From: Janthinobacterium sp. 61
GTDB taxonomy: Bacteria > Pseudomonadota > Gammaproteobacteria > Burkholderiales > Burkholderiaceae_D
Direction: 5' to 3'
Length of the DNA stretch: 64,000 nt
Assembly: GCF_002846335.1 (NCBI RefSeq)
Contig: NZ_PJMQ01000001.1
Location: forward strand, 4,278,001 to 4,342,000
This document shows, in pieces, positions 21,228-30,306 of the stretch. A program made the position numbers and the translations under genes. The notes under the pieces were generated by a model, which was given only the letters and a program-made list of their open reading frames with translations, had not been told where the DNA came from and ran no database searches. Each line of letters begins with the position of its first letter. Positions within the stretch are counted from its first letter, which is position 1.

Positions 21228-24200
21228 TTAATCTTCCAGTGGAGCAAAAATCTGCTGCAAGTCTTCCTGCGTCAGCGCCATCTTCTGCGCTTCGCCTTCG
21301 GCCAGGATCGATTGCGCCAGCTCCGATTTCTTTTGCTGCAGCAGCTGGATTTTTTCTTCCAGGGTGCCCTTCGCGATCAGTTTATACACGAACACGGGCT
21401 TGTCCTGGCCGATGCGCCAGGCGCGGTCGGTGGCCTGGTTTTCCGCCGCCGGATTCCACCACGGATCGTAGTGGATCACCGTGTCGGCCGCCGTCAGGTT
21501 CAGGCCCACGCCACCCGCCTTCAGGCTGATCAGGAAGATGGGCACGGCCCCCTGCTGGAAGGCCGCCACTTGCGCGCCCCGGTCCTTCGTTTCGCCCGTC
21601 AGCAAGGCGTAGGGAATGTCGCGCGATTCCAGCTCTTCCTCGATCAATTCCAGCATGCTGGTAAATTGCGAGAAAACGAGAATCTTGCGCCCTTCGTCGA
21701 GCAAGTCTTCCACCATCTGCATCAAATCAATCAGCTTGGCCGAGCCAGCCGACTGCTTCTTCGCCGGCAAGGATTTCACCAGGCGCGGGTCGCAGCAGAC
21801 CTGGCGCAGTTTCAGCAGCGCTTCGAGGATGACGATCTGGCTGCGCGCCACGCCCTTCTTGTCGATTTCTTCGCGTACTTTTTGATCCATCGCAAGACGC
21901 ACGGTTTCATACAGGTCGCGCTGCGGCCCCGTCAGCTCCACCTTGCGCACCATTTCCGTCTTCGGCGGTAATTCCTTGGCCACATTGTCCTTCGTGCGGC
22001 GTAGCAGGAAGGGCTTGATGCGGCGGTTCAGGAGCATGCGGCGCAGCGGGTCGTCCTGGCGCTCGATCGGATGGCGGAACTGGGTATTGAAGGTCTTCTC
22101 GTCGCCAAGCAAGCCCGGCAGCAGGAAGTGAAATTGCGACCACAGTTCACCCAGGTGGTTTTCCAGCGGCGTGCCGGACAAACACAGGCGGTGGCGCGCG
22201 CGTAGCAGACCGGCGCTTTGCGCCGCCTTGCTGCGCGTATTCTTGATGTAGTGCGATTCGTCCAGGATGACCAGGTGGAAATCATGCTCGCGCAGGGTTT
22301 CCTCGTCGCGCGGCAACAGCGCGTAGGTCGTCAGCACCAGGTCGCATTGGTCGATCTGGTCAAACTGCTGCGCGCGGTCCTTGCCCTGCAGCAGTAATAC
22401 TTTCAGGCTGGGCGCGAACTTGGCCGCCTCATCCTGCCAGTTGCCCATCAAACTCGTCGGTGCGATCACCAGAGCCGGATGCGTCAAGCGGCCCGCTTCT
22501 TTCTCTACCAGGATATGCGCCAGCGTCTGCACGGTTTTACCGAGACCCATGTCGTCGGCCAGAATACCGGCCAGGTCATGGTCGCGCAGGAATTGCATCC
22601 ACGCCAGGCCATCGGCCTGATAATCGCGCAGGGTGGCTTGCAGGCCGGCTGGCGCCGCCACTTTTTGCACGGAACCGAACTGGCTCAGCTTTCGGCCCAT
22701 GGCGCGCAGCTGCTCGCCACCCGTCCAGCGCAATTCCAGACCACGCGCCAGCTCTTCCAGCCGCGCCGCGTCCAGCGTCGACATGCGCACGGCATGTTTG
22801 ATCTTGTCGCTGAAATACAGTTCCCCCAGGGTGTTCAGGATGGGGCGCACCCTGCCCCACGGCAAGGCGACGCGCGTGCCGTCCGGCAAGGTCGCCAGCA
22901 TCTGGTCGTCGTCCGCATGGGCTTCGATGACTTTCGGATTGAAATCGTTGGGCGCATTGCGGATCAGCTGCACCAGCACGGGCAGCAACGGCACTCTTTC
23001 CTGGTTGACAACGATGCCCAGTTCCAGCTCGAACCAGGCGTTGCCGCTGTCCGGATCCTGGTCGTCGATCTCCGCATACCAGTCGCCGACCTCGCTCACC
23101 TCATAGCGGTACTTGGCCGTTTTTTCCACGATCCAGCCCTGCTCCAGCAAGCCATCGATGCCGGCCTCGGCAAAACGCAGCCATTCCGCCTGCGAAGGCA
23201 GCAGCAAGGCGCCCTTCAAGCCACTCAAGGGGGCGGAGCCCGGCTTCTTGAATTGCAGCTCGGCCAGGGTGGCCAGGGCACGCGCTTCATCGACCGTATT
23301 TCTCTGGATAATTTCCGTCACCTCGCCCACTTGCCGCACCACGCGCTGCGACGGGTCGAACGAGACGCGCTCGCCATCGTAGTCGTAGGACAGCACGGCG
23401 AAATCGCTCCAGCGCTGCGCGCTGCCATCGGCCAGCATGGCGCTGTCCAACAGCAAGACCGGTTGCGCCGGCACGTCCTTGCGCAAGCGCTGCGGCAACG
23501 GTTGCGGCAGCGGCATCAAGTGCTGCAAGCCTTGCGCCAGCAGCAGTTGCGACACGCGCACCTTGTCGTTCGCGTTCAGCGGCGGCGCCTGCGCCACCAG
23601 CGCCTGCAAGTCGGCCAGTGAAATGTCGGAGCCGCCCTGGTTCAGTTCCAGCACGCCGCACGACAGGTTGTCGATGTACCACGGCGGATCGGTAGGCAGC
23701 ATGTAGTCGATCTGGTCGGCGCCATGGTGCTTCACACCTTCGGGCGGGTCCACTTGCCAGCCCAGGCGCATGGTCTTGCCTTCGTCGCGCCAGAACAGGC
23801 GCGCGGGACGCACGGGACCTTCCTTCAACGGGTACACGAGGCCATTGCCCACATCGGCCCAGGAATTGGCCCACAACAGTTTATCTTGCTCAGCCAGCAT
23901 TTTCAGCAGGGCCGCGCCCACCTTGCCCTTGGGCTCCGTGGCGCTGCCCGTCTGCGAATTCTGCCCGCTGCGCATGGCCACGAAGAAACGCACGAGGTCT
24001 TCGTCTGCCGGCGTCAAAAAGGTGGGCGGCGCCGACAGCAGGGAAAAGATTTCGCTGATGGGAGACGCTGCCGCCACATCGCCATTCGGCCGCAGCCGCG
24101 CCTTGTACAGACACAGGGCCACGTGGCGGCCACCGCTGGTGGGCGCCAGCACGTAGATCAAACGATGCTGGTTGAGTTTCGGGTCCGGCTCGGCAATGCT

Positions 24201-24341
24201 CAGCACAGCCTTCGGATGAGCGGCAGCCTCCACCCGCTGCAGCCAGGTGGCGACGGCATACGGCAAAGGCGCACCCGGCGCGCTGGCCGGGGCAACTGGG
24301 GTTTCACTGGTTTCGTCGCGGGTAAAATCCATGGGGCGCAT
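21228..24341 (-). CDS. SNF2-family DNA-dependent ATPase/helicase
   Basis: Large protein (about 1038 residues from ATG 24341; ATG 24332 or the far upstream ATG 24416 are alternatives, none with a good ribosome site). The N-terminal 560 residues are family-specific and not recognised. The helicase core has motif I DDMGLGKT, motif II as DESH (not DEAH) in VILDESHYIKN, SGTPLENHLGELWSQF, and C-terminal motifs LVFSQFTSML, GVGLNLTAADTVIHYDPWWNPA and TDRAWRIGQ. Bacterial Snf2 proteins of this type remodel protein-DNA or RNA polymerase complexes. No restriction or BREX/DISARM genes are next to it, so a housekeeping role is likelier than defence. Confidence 0.9.
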   Translation of the reverse strand: MRPMDFTRDETSETPVAPASAPGAPLPYAVATWLQRVEAAAHPKAVLSIAEPDPKLNQHRLIYVLAPTSGGRHVALCLYKARLRPNGDVAAASPISEIFSLLSAPPTFLTPADEDLVRFFVAMRSGQNSQTGSATEPKGKVGAALLKMLAEQDKLLWANSWADVGNGLVYPLKEGPVRPARLFWRDEGKTMRLGWQVDPPEGVKHHGADQIDYMLPTDPPWYIDNLSCGVLELNQGGSDISLADLQALVAQAPPLNANDKVRVSQLLLAQGLQHLMPLPQPLPQRLRKDVPAQPVLLLDSAMLADGSAQRWSDFAVLSYDYDGERVSFDPSQRVVRQVGEVTEIIQRNTVDEARALATLAELQFKKPGSAPLSGLKGALLLPSQAEWLRFAEAGIDGLLEQGWIVEKTAKYRYEVSEVGDWYAEIDDQDPDSGNAWFELELGIVVNQERVPLLPVLVQLIRNAPNDFNPKVIEAHADDDQMLATLPDGTRVALPWGRVRPILNTLGELYFSDKIKHAVRMSTLDAARLEELARGLELRWTGGEQLRAMGRKLSQFGSVQKVAAPAGLQATLRDYQADGLAWMQFLRDHDLAGILADDMGLGKTVQTLAHILVEKEAGRLTHPALVIAPTSLMGNWQDEAAKFAPSLKVLLLQGKDRAQQFDQIDQCDLVLTTYALLPRDEETLREHDFHLVILDESHYIKNTRSKAAQSAGLLRARHRLCLSGTPLENHLGELWSQFHFLLPGLLGDEKTFNTQFRHPIERQDDPLRRMLLNRRIKPFLLRRTKDNVAKELPPKTEMVRKVELTGPQRDLYETVRLAMDQKVREEIDKKGVARSQIVILEALLKLRQVCCDPRLVKSLPAKKQSAGSAKLIDLMQMVEDLLDEGRKILVFSQFTSMLELIEEELESRDIPYALLTGETKDRGAQVAAFQQGAVPIFLISLKAGGVGLNLTAADTVIHYDPWWNPAAENQATDRAWRIGQDKPVFVYKLIAKGTLEEKIQLLQQKKSELAQSILAEGEAQKMALTQEDLQQIFAPLED

Positions 24342-24490
24342 TTTTGTGTAAAGGTCGTATCCAAATCGGCAACAGGCAATATTATCCGCCATACAGGCGT
24401 TGCTGGCTTGATTCACACACGCTCTTTGAGCAGTTTTAATGCGCGATGCCTAAAAAATAAGTATTTAATACGACACTTGGGACCCGCAAG

Positions 24491-24515
24491 CGGCAAAAAA
24501 GGCCCGTCACCGGCC
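24491..24515 (-). terminator. Weak candidate terminator after the small ORF
   Basis: Minus-strand GGCC(GGTGACG)GGCC hairpin followed by TTTTTTG, 26 bases past the stop of the 70-codon ORF at 24541. The stem is only 4 bp. Confidence 0.3.
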
Positions 24516-24540
24516 ATTTTCGCCGCCCGTGGACGGCTTA

Positions 24541-24753
24541 TCAGGCCGGCACAGTTTCCTCTTCCGCCACGCTGGCGGCCGCTACTACTGGCGCAGTGCT
24601 CGTATCGGCCGGCGTAAAGTTGCGCAAAAACAAGAAGAATTGACCCATCATCTGCGTCCACAGTTGCAGATTGATATTCAGGTACACCTTGCTGACGCCG
24701 CCGGCGACCAGCACATCCATTTCCAGCACGACGAAATCGCCATGCCGGGACAT
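24541..24753 (-). CDS. Small hypothetical ORF, possibly part of a decayed gene
   Basis: Seventy codons from ATG 24753, in the same frame as, and just after, the stop of the decayed gene upstream. It contains a moderately hydrophobic middle (LWTQMMGQFFLFLRNF) and an Ala/Val/Thr-rich acidic end. The conserved-looking stretch begins before the ATG (HRSKRFARMSRHG), directly after the TGA at 24778-24780. This suggests it could be the 3' part of one longer broken gene. No family recognised. Confidence 0.3.
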   Translation of the reverse strand: MSRHGDFVVLEMDVLVAGGVSKVYLNINLQLWTQMMGQFFLFLRNFTPADTSTAPVVAAASVAEEETVPA

Positions 24754-24777
24754 GCGGGCAAAACGCTTGCTGCGGTG

Positions 24778-25208
24778 TCATTTGGCCGGCAAGTCGCCGC
24801 CCTGCATGCTCAAAGGGCAGCTCGGGGTGAGGTCGGCGTACAGTCCAGGCGATGCTTCGTTACGCCACAGCACCTGAAAGACGATGCCATGGCTGGCACT
24901 GTGCAGGCTTGCCACGCCGTCGTGTTCGATGCTGGTGACGGCGCTGCCGCCCGCCTTCGCTTCGGCCAGCACTTGTCCCTTGATCTCGTCGCGGTTCTGC
25001 TCGCGCACGGTTCGCGAAATAGATGGCACGCGCAGGTCGGCGCCGCTGTCGCTGACGCCTTCGAAGTTGACATTACCCGAATGCACCGGCCTTCGGAACG
25101 GCATCGACGGTGACGAGTGTGCGCCAAGCCCAGCCGGGTTGCCGCCAGGCATGCGCCAGGCCGGGGCCAAGCGTGCCCAGGATCGTGAGCAGAAAAAGAA
25201 AACCGCAT
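24778..25208 (-). pseudogene. Frameshifted remnant resembling a DUF2341 (ExbB/MotA-fused) protein N-terminus
   Basis: No single frame makes sense, but joined frames do. ATG 25208 with a GGAG upstream starts MRFSF. A shift in the T-rich tract then gives LLTILGTLGPGLAHAWRQPGW (a signal peptide). A second shift near 25080 leads from VTVDAVPKAGA to HSGNVNFEGVSDSGADLRV. That order resembles the signal peptide plus DUF2341 start of ExbB/MotA-fused envelope proteins (AHAW..W..R, LHSGNF.F.....GADLRF), from memory. The remainder to the stop at 24778 is not recognised. Probably a truncated, decaying gene rather than a sequencing error, since at least two shifts and a large deletion are needed. Confidence 0.45.
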
Positions 25209-25417
25209 GGCAGTGCATCTCCGAAGAACAGTCTAAAGAAGTGCAGGCCAGGTGAGCTGGTTCGTCACGCCGCAGAGGCCGGCGCCGGCGCCGTCCGCCA
25301 GCCCGCTGCTGCCCCCCCGTTGACGCTGTTGCCAACGCACAGTCCATTTGCGCTGTCAAGATTGCGCAATCGCGCCGATTGCGTATCATTCCAGGCTTGA
25401 TCGCTCTGGAAACAACC

Positions 25418-27766
25418 ATGCTGCCCACTATCGAACAACGCCTTGCCCTTGAACTTGCCGCCAAACCGGTGCAGGTTGCCGCCGCCATCGAACTGCTCGA
25501 CGAAGGCGCCACCGTGCCCTTCATCGCCCGTTACCGCAAGGAAGCGACCGGCGGCCTCGACGATATCCAGCTGCGCCTGCTCGAAGAGCGCTTGCGCTAC
25601 CTGCGCGAACTGGAAGAGCGGCGCGCTGCCATCGTGGCGTCGATCACGGAACAGAACAAGATGACGCCCGAGCTGCTCGACGCCGTCATGCACGCGGAAG
25701 ACAAGACGCGCCTGGAAGATTTGTATCTGCCCTACAAGCAGAAGCGCCGCACGAAGGCACAGATCGCCATCGAAGCGGGCTTGATGCCGCTGGCCGACGG
25801 TTTGCTGGAGAATCCCGAACTGACGCCGGAAATGGAAGCGGGCAAGTTCCTGCGCGGCGCGTTTACCAGTGCCGACGGCAACAACCCGGGCGTGGCCGAT
25901 ACCAAGGCGGCCTTGGACGGCGCGCGCCAGATTCTGATGGAACGTTTCGCAGAAGACGCAACCCTGCTGCAAACCTTGCGCGAATACGTGCAGGAACACG
26001 GCATCGTCGAATCGAAAGTGGTGGAAGGCAAGCAGGACGAAGGCGAAAAATTCGCCGATTATTTCGACTATTCGGAAACCATTTCGACCGTGCCATCGCA
26101 CCGCGCCCTGGCCCTGCTGCGCGGCCGCCGCGAAGGCATCCTCGATGTCACCCTGCGCCTGGACACGGAAGCGGAAAAACCGAAATGGGATGCGCCGCAC
26201 AACCCGTGCGAAGGCCGCATCGCCGCCCGCTTCGGCATCAAGAGCCTCGGCCGTCCGGCCGACAAATGGCTGCTTGATACGGCGCGCTGGACCTGGCGCG
26301 TGAAAAGCTTCATGCACCTGGAAACAGAACTGATGGGCGCACTGCGCGAACGTTCGGAACTCGACGCCATCAACGTCTTTGCCACCAATTTGAAGGCGCT
26401 GCTGCTGGCCGCGCCAGCCGGCCAGCGCGCCACCATGGGCCTGGACCCTGGCTTGCGCACGGGCGTGAAAGTGGCTGTCGTCGATGCCACCGGTAAAGTC
26501 GTCGACACGGCCGTGATCTACCCGCACCAGCCGAAGAACGACTGGGATGGCTCCCTGCATACGCTGGGCCGTCTTGCCGCCAAGCACAATGTATCCCTGA
26601 TTTCCATCGGCAACGGCACCGCCTCGCGCGAGACGGATAAACTGGCGCAGGACCTGATCAAGCAGCACCCGGAAGCGAAGATGACGAAGATCGTCGTCTC
26701 GGAAGCGGGCGCATCGGTGTATTCCGCGTCCGAGTTCGCCTCGAAAGAATTGCCGGACATGGATGTGTCCCTGCGCGGCGCCGTGTCGATTGCGCGCCGT
26801 CTGCAAGACCCGCTGGCCGAATTGGTCAAGATTGACCCGAAATCGATCGGCGTGGGCCAGTATCAGCATGATGTGAGTCAAAGCCAGCTGGCCCGCTCAC
26901 TCGATGCTGTGGTGGAAGATTGCGTGAACGCCGTCGGCGTGGACGTGAACACGGCCTCGGCGCCCCTGCTGGCGCGCGTTTCCGGCCTGTCGGCCAGCGT
27001 GGCGCAAAGCATCGTCAGCTACCGCGACATGAAGGGCGCATTCACCTCGCGCGCGGCGTTAAAGGCCGTGCCGCGCCTGGGCGATAAAACCTTCGAGCAG
27101 GCAGCCGGCTTCTTGCGCGTGATGGGCGGCGAAAACCCGCTGGACGCCTCGGCCGTCCATCCGGAATCGTACCCCCTGGTGGAAAAAATCCTGGCAGACA
27201 TCAAGAAGGATATCAAGGCCGTCATCGGCGAAACCGCCTTGCTGAAAACGCTCAGCCCCGCAAAGTATGCGGATGACACGTTTGGCGTGCCGACCATTTC
27301 CGACATTTTGAAGGAATTGGAAAAGCCGGGCCGCGACCCGCGTCCGGAGTTCACCACCGCCACCTTCAAGGAAGGCGTGGAAGAAATCCGCGACTTGCGC
27401 CCGGACATGATTCTCGAAGGCGTGGTCACCAACGTTGCCGCCTTTGGCGCCTTCGTCGATATCGGCGTGCACCAGGATGGCCTCGTGCACATCTCGGCCC
27501 TGTCGAACACCTTTGTGAAAGATCCGCACACGGTGGTCAAAGCCGGGCAAGTTGTGCGCGTCAAGGTGCTGGAAGTCGATGAGAAGCGCAAGCGCATCGC
27601 GCTGACCATGCGCCTGACGGACAGCGCGCCGCAGGCGGGCAGCAAGCCGGAGCAAAAAGGCGACCGCAACGACCGCCGCAGCATGGCGCAGCACCAGTCG
27701 CAGTCGCGCAACGCGCCCGAGCCGGCCGGCAGCATGGCCGCCGCGTTCGCCAAGCTGCGCGGCTAA
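25418..27766 (+). CDS. tex: Tex family RNA-binding transcription accessory protein
   Basis: Cytoplasmic nucleic-acid-binding protein of 782 residues, close to the usual 770-790. ATG 25418 ([13 protein letters not shown]) is preceded by GGAAA at seven bases; an earlier TTG at 25379 lacks support. The Tex N-terminal region, the YqgF-like nuclease fold ([17 protein letters not shown]), the helix-hairpin-helix segment ([17 protein letters not shown]) and a C-terminal S1 domain ([19 protein letters not shown]) occur in order. A Ser/Gln-rich tail follows. It stops five bases before the GNAT gene. Confidence 0.96.
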   Translation: MLPTIEQRLALELAAKPVQVAAAIELLDEGATVPFIARYRKEATGGLDDIQLRLLEERLRYLRELEERRAAIVASITEQNKMTPELLDAVMHAEDKTRLEDLYLPYKQKRRTKAQIAIEAGLMPLADGLLENPELTPEMEAGKFLRGAFTSADGNNPGVADTKAALDGARQILMERFAEDATLLQTLREYVQEHGIVESKVVEGKQDEGEKFADYFDYSETISTVPSHRALALLRGRREGILDVTLRLDTEAEKPKWDAPHNPCEGRIAARFGIKSLGRPADKWLLDTARWTWRVKSFMHLETELMGALRERSELDAINVFATNLKALLLAAPAGQRATMGLDPGLRTGVKVAVVDATGKVVDTAVIYPHQPKNDWDGSLHTLGRLAAKHNVSLISIGNGTASRETDKLAQDLIKQHPEAKMTKIVVSEAGASVYSASEFASKELPDMDVSLRGAVSIARRLQDPLAELVKIDPKSIGVGQYQHDVSQSQLARSLDAVVEDCVNAVGVDVNTASAPLLARVSGLSASVAQSIVSYRDMKGAFTSRAALKAVPRLGDKTFEQAAGFLRVMGGENPLDASAVHPESYPLVEKILADIKKDIKAVIGETALLKTLSPAKYADDTFGVPTISDILKELEKPGRDPRPEFTTATFKEGVEEIRDLRPDMILEGVVTNVAAFGAFVDIGVHQDGLVHISALSNTFVKDPHTVVKAGQVVRVKVLEVDEKRKRIALTMRLTDSAPQAGSKPEQKGDRNDRRSMAQHQSQSRNAPEPAGSMAAAFAKLRG

Positions 27767-27770
27767 GTCC

Positions 27771-28241
27771 ATGGACGCCAGGCATGACCTCGTCATCCTG
27801 GCGGTGGACGCCGCCAGCCTGGATGCCAAGCTGCTGCTCGACGAATTATCGGACGTGCTGCTGCGCATCAACGGCGACAGTGGCCGTTCTTCCTTCGATG
27901 TCGAAGCGGCAACGCCGCGCGGCGGCTTTTACGTGGCCCGCGACGGCGACGATGCCCTGCTGGGCTGCGCCGCCCTGCGACCGCTGGGCGAAGCGGACAG
28001 TGCCATAGGCGAACTCAAGCGCATGTATGCGCGCCCCGTCGCCACCGGTGTGGGTGCGGCCCTGCTGGCCCATGTGGAGGCGCAGGCGCGCAGGCATGGC
28101 TATCAGGCTGTGCACCTGTCCACCCGCGTGGCAAATAGCCGCGCGGTGGCGTTTTATGCCAAACACGGCTACGCACCCGTCATTGCCTGGGGCAAATACG
28201 TGGGCGCGGCACAATCGGTGTGCCTGGGCAAACAGTTATAA
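27771..28241 (+). CDS. GNAT family N-acetyltransferase
   Basis: Predicted acetyl-CoA-dependent acetyltransferase of 156 residues. The core beta4-alpha3 region reads IGELKRMYARP...VGAALLAHVEAQAR (acetyl-CoA pyrophosphate loop, degenerate), then the AVAFYAKHGYAPV motif typical of the GNAT fold C-terminus. The substrate is unknown. It lies five bases downstream of tex and is likely co-transcribed. Confidence 0.85.
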   Translation: MDARHDLVILAVDAASLDAKLLLDELSDVLLRINGDSGRSSFDVEAATPRGGFYVARDGDDALLGCAALRPLGEADSAIGELKRMYARPVATGVGAALLAHVEAQARRHGYQAVHLSTRVANSRAVAFYAKHGYAPVIAWGKYVGAAQSVCLGKQL

Positions 28242-28290
28242 GCGTCAACGTGGCTGACTTGCCCGATTTATGACTTGAGCGCATACCCGT

Positions 28291-28317
28291 GCCGTCGTTT
28301 TCTTATAAAATGACGGC
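28291..28317. promoter_or_regulatory. Inverted repeat upstream of grxD
   Basis: GCCGTCGTTTT / CTTAT / AAAATGACGGC: 11-base arms with one G-T mismatch around a five-base centre, 30 bases before grxD. It contains a TATAAA-like -10. It could act as a weak terminator for tex-GNAT, an operator, or a promoter element. Confidence 0.45.
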
Positions 28318-28346
28318 ATCTATTTATTTACCCATCAGAGGCAGCT

Positions 28347-28658
28347 ATGAGCGACGTACAAACCTGGATCAAAGAAACCGTGACGAGCACGCCAGTCGTG
28401 CTGTTCATGAAGGGCACTGCCCAGTTCCCGCAGTGCGGCTTTTCCGGCCGCGCCATCCAGATCCTGAAAGCATGCGGCGTCGAAAACATCGCCACCGTCA
28501 ACGTGCTGGATGACCCGGAAGTGCGCCAAGGCATCAAGGATTACTCGAACTGGCCAACCATTCCGCAGCTGTATGTCAAAGGCGAGTTCATCGGTGGTTC
28601 CGATATCATGAATGAAATGTTTGAATCGGGCGAACTGAAGTCCCTGCTCGATGCCTGA
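28347..28658 (+). CDS. grxD: Monothiol glutaredoxin (Grx4 type)
   Basis: A 103-residue CGFS-type glutaredoxin; the active site is QCGFS with C30. Such proteins carry a [2Fe-2S] cluster with glutathione and hand it on, often together with BolA proteins like the one at 5338. Other conserved parts are [14 protein letters not shown] and GEFIGGSDI. The ribosome site is AGAGG. Its end overlaps the ubiX start by eight bases. Confidence 0.96.
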   Translation: MSDVQTWIKETVTSTPVVLFMKGTAQFPQCGFSGRAIQILKACGVENIATVNVLDDPEVRQGIKDYSNWPTIPQLYVKGEFIGGSDIMNEMFESGELKSLLDA

Positions 28659-29265
28659 TAGCCAACAGCAGCGGCCGCGCCGTATCGTCGTGGCCATCAC
28701 GGGTGCCACGGGCGCCGTGTATGGCTTGCGGCTGCTGCAATTGCTGGTCGCCATCCCCGGCGTCGAGACGCATCTGGTCTTGTCGGATGCAGCCGTACTG
28801 ACCCTGCACCAGGAAACGGGCGTAGGGCGCAAGGAAATCGAAGCGCAGGCGCACGTGGTGCACAAGCTGCGCGACATCGGCGCGAGTATCGCCAGCGGCT
28901 CGTTTCAATCGGATGGCATGGTTGTCGCGCCGTGCTCGATGAAGACGCTGGCGGCCGTGGCACATGGCTTGTCGGATAATTTGATTACGCGGGCAGCCGA
29001 TGTGGTGCTCAAGGAGCGCCGCCGCCTGATCCTGATGGTGCGCGAAACGCCGTTCAACCTGGCGCACCTGCGCAATATGACAGCCGTGACCGAAATGGGC
29101 GGCATCATCTTCCCGCCACTCCCCAGTTTTTATCACCACCCGCACAGCATCGCGGAGATGGTCGACCATACGGTCGCGCGCGTCATCGACCTGCTCGGCA
29201 TCGAGCACGCCCTGGCGCCACGCTGGAATGGTTTGAAAACCCCAGATCCATCAACAACAAACTGA
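28651..29265 (+). CDS. ubiX: Flavin prenyltransferase UbiX
   Basis: Makes prenylated FMN, the cofactor of UbiD decarboxylase in ubiquinone synthesis. The 204-residue protein has the family's [15 protein letters not shown] nucleotide-binding start, the [15 protein letters not shown] block, then [20 protein letters not shown] and the [12 protein letters not shown] motif near the C-terminus. It overlaps grxD by eight bases, so translation is probably coupled. A structured repeat begins 28 bases after its stop. Confidence 0.95.
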   Translation: MPDSQQQRPRRIVVAITGATGAVYGLRLLQLLVAIPGVETHLVLSDAAVLTLHQETGVGRKEIEAQAHVVHKLRDIGASIASGSFQSDGMVVAPCSMKTLAAVAHGLSDNLITRAADVVLKERRRLILMVRETPFNLAHLRNMTAVTEMGGIIFPPLPSFYHHPHSIAEMVDHTVARVIDLLGIEHALAPRWNGLKTPDPSTTN

Positions 29266-29292
29266 AAAGCTACTGAAAACTACGCACGTCAC

Positions 29293-29412
29293 GATGCCTG
29301 ACAAAAGCGTAGCGAGCGGAAGGAAGAGGTGGTCGAGAAGCGCAACCGTGCTCTAGCACGGTGAGCATCGCAGACCGCCTATGCCGACGCGCAGTAGCTT
29401 AGCTCAGGCATC
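29293..29412 (+). repeat. Dispersed structured repeat, copy A
   Basis: A 120-base palindromic element directly after ubiX. From outside in: arms GATGCCTGA (29293-29301)/TCAGGCATC (29404-29412); GTAGCGAGC (29309-29317) opposite GCGCAGTAG (29389-29397); stem GGTGGTC/GACCGCC (29328-29334, 29373-29379); paired boxes GAGAAGCGCA (29335-29344) and GAGCATCGCA (29363-29372); and a central 8-bp hairpin ACCGTGCT-CT-AGCACGGT. The same architecture with different stems is present at 37667-37764. Orientation is assigned only by comparison of the two copies. Confidence 0.7.
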
Positions 29413-29417
29413 CACCA

Positions 29418-29588
29418 CTAGCGTTTTTCGAACTGCGTGGCACTGGCCTGCTTCAAATCCCTGGCTTCTTCAACCATCCTGCGGTGGGCGATCCGTTTGC
29501 GCATGACTTCCGCATGTTGCGCGGCAGTCATGGGGGGCACGGTCATCAAGTCCTTCAGCTGCGCGGTATTGCTGTAGTTACTTTTCAT
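29418..29588 (-). CDS. Small hypothetical protein
   Basis: Possible 56-residue basic, helical protein from ATG 29588 (MKSNYSNTAQLKDLMTVPPM...). It has a charged region RKRIAHRRMVEEARDLK. The frame is open further upstream to 29744, but that part does not look coding. No good ribosome site and no recognised family. It ends five bases from the structured repeat. Confidence 0.3.
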   Translation of the reverse strand: MKSNYSNTAQLKDLMTVPPMTAAQHAEVMRKRIAHRRMVEEARDLKQASATQFEKR

Positions 29589-29833
29589 AAGACGGCTCAA
29601 ATGCTCGGCTCCGTAGTGGATGAACTGGCTGCTTCTGATGTGATTATGCGCTGGTATTGGCCGCTGCGCCGCTGCGTACGGGATTATTGTCAAATAATTC
29701 CGCTGCAGCGCAACATGCGAGGTCTTATTGTGCGGCAGAATCATGTCTCCAGTATGACGCTGCGCAAATAAAAGGACAGGGAGAGCACCGCCAGCGAAAA
29801 GCGGGCAGCGCCGGCCGTGGAGGGCCTGAATGC

Positions 29834-30241
29834 TTACTTTTGGTAGTTGACTCGGACCAGCATGCGAATAAATTCACGCGCGATTTGACGATGATGTTCA
29901 TCCAATCTTTGCAAATCGGCAATTAATTTCACATCGGCGGACTCAAAACGCGATAAAGCGCTGCCCGCTTCGCCATTCGGCGTGGCGCTTTCCGGGCCGC
30001 CAAAACGCAACCATTCCGCCGGAACGCCCAACCATTGGGCAATCATGCGCAATTTCTCTTGCGTGGGAATTGCTTCACCTACTAACCATTTCCTAGCTGC
30101 ATGCACGGTAATCGGGCGTCCGTCGAAACGGATGTTGAATTCCCGGGCCAGTCTGGTCGGGCTGTCTGGAGAGTAATGGGCGTTTTTGAGAGCCAACTGA
30201 AGTCGTTGGCTGAAGCTTTCGCGTTCGTTAGAAGAATTCAT
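29834..30241 (-). CDS. XRE-like helix-turn-helix regulator
   Basis: A 135-residue DNA-binding protein. Residues about 8-80 form an XRE/Cro-type domain of the kind with an extended second helix (LAREFNIRF, then ITVHAARKWLVGEAIPTQEKLRMIAQWLGVPAEWL). The C-terminal part (DVKLIADLQRLDEHHRQIAREFIRML) is a helical oligomerisation segment. Comparable small regulators are common in Oxalobacteraceae, with unknown targets. A perfect inverted repeat just upstream of its start suggests autoregulation. Confidence 0.82.
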   Translation of the reverse strand: MNSSNERESFSQRLQLALKNAHYSPDSPTRLAREFNIRFDGRPITVHAARKWLVGEAIPTQEKLRMIAQWLGVPAEWLRFGGPESATPNGEAGSALSRFESADVKLIADLQRLDEHHRQIAREFIRMLVRVNYQK

Positions 30242-30251
30242 AGGTGTACTA

Positions 30252-30271
30252 TTTCATGTTGTAACATGAAA
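30252..30271. promoter_or_regulatory. Palindromic operator candidate of the XRE-like regulator
   Basis: TTTCATGTT-GT-AACATGAAA, a perfect 9-bp inverted repeat with a two-base centre, 11 bases before the regulator's start codon. A related half-site TGTTACAT occurs at 30299-30306. Position over the 5' untranslated region fits autorepression. Confidence 0.6.
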
Positions 30272-30306
30272 GTCAGTTTCTTGAATGACCATACAGATTG
30301 TTACAT

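Noticed and set aside
21228..24341. SNF2 helicase as part of a phage-defence system (DISARM, BREX-like)
   Set aside because: No methyltransferase, PLD nuclease or other defence partner is adjacent; flanks are a two-component system and debris, so a stand-alone housekeeping helicase is the simpler reading.
25265..26881. Open frame of 538 codons on the minus strand
   Set aside because: Antisense shadow of tex with shadow-type composition.
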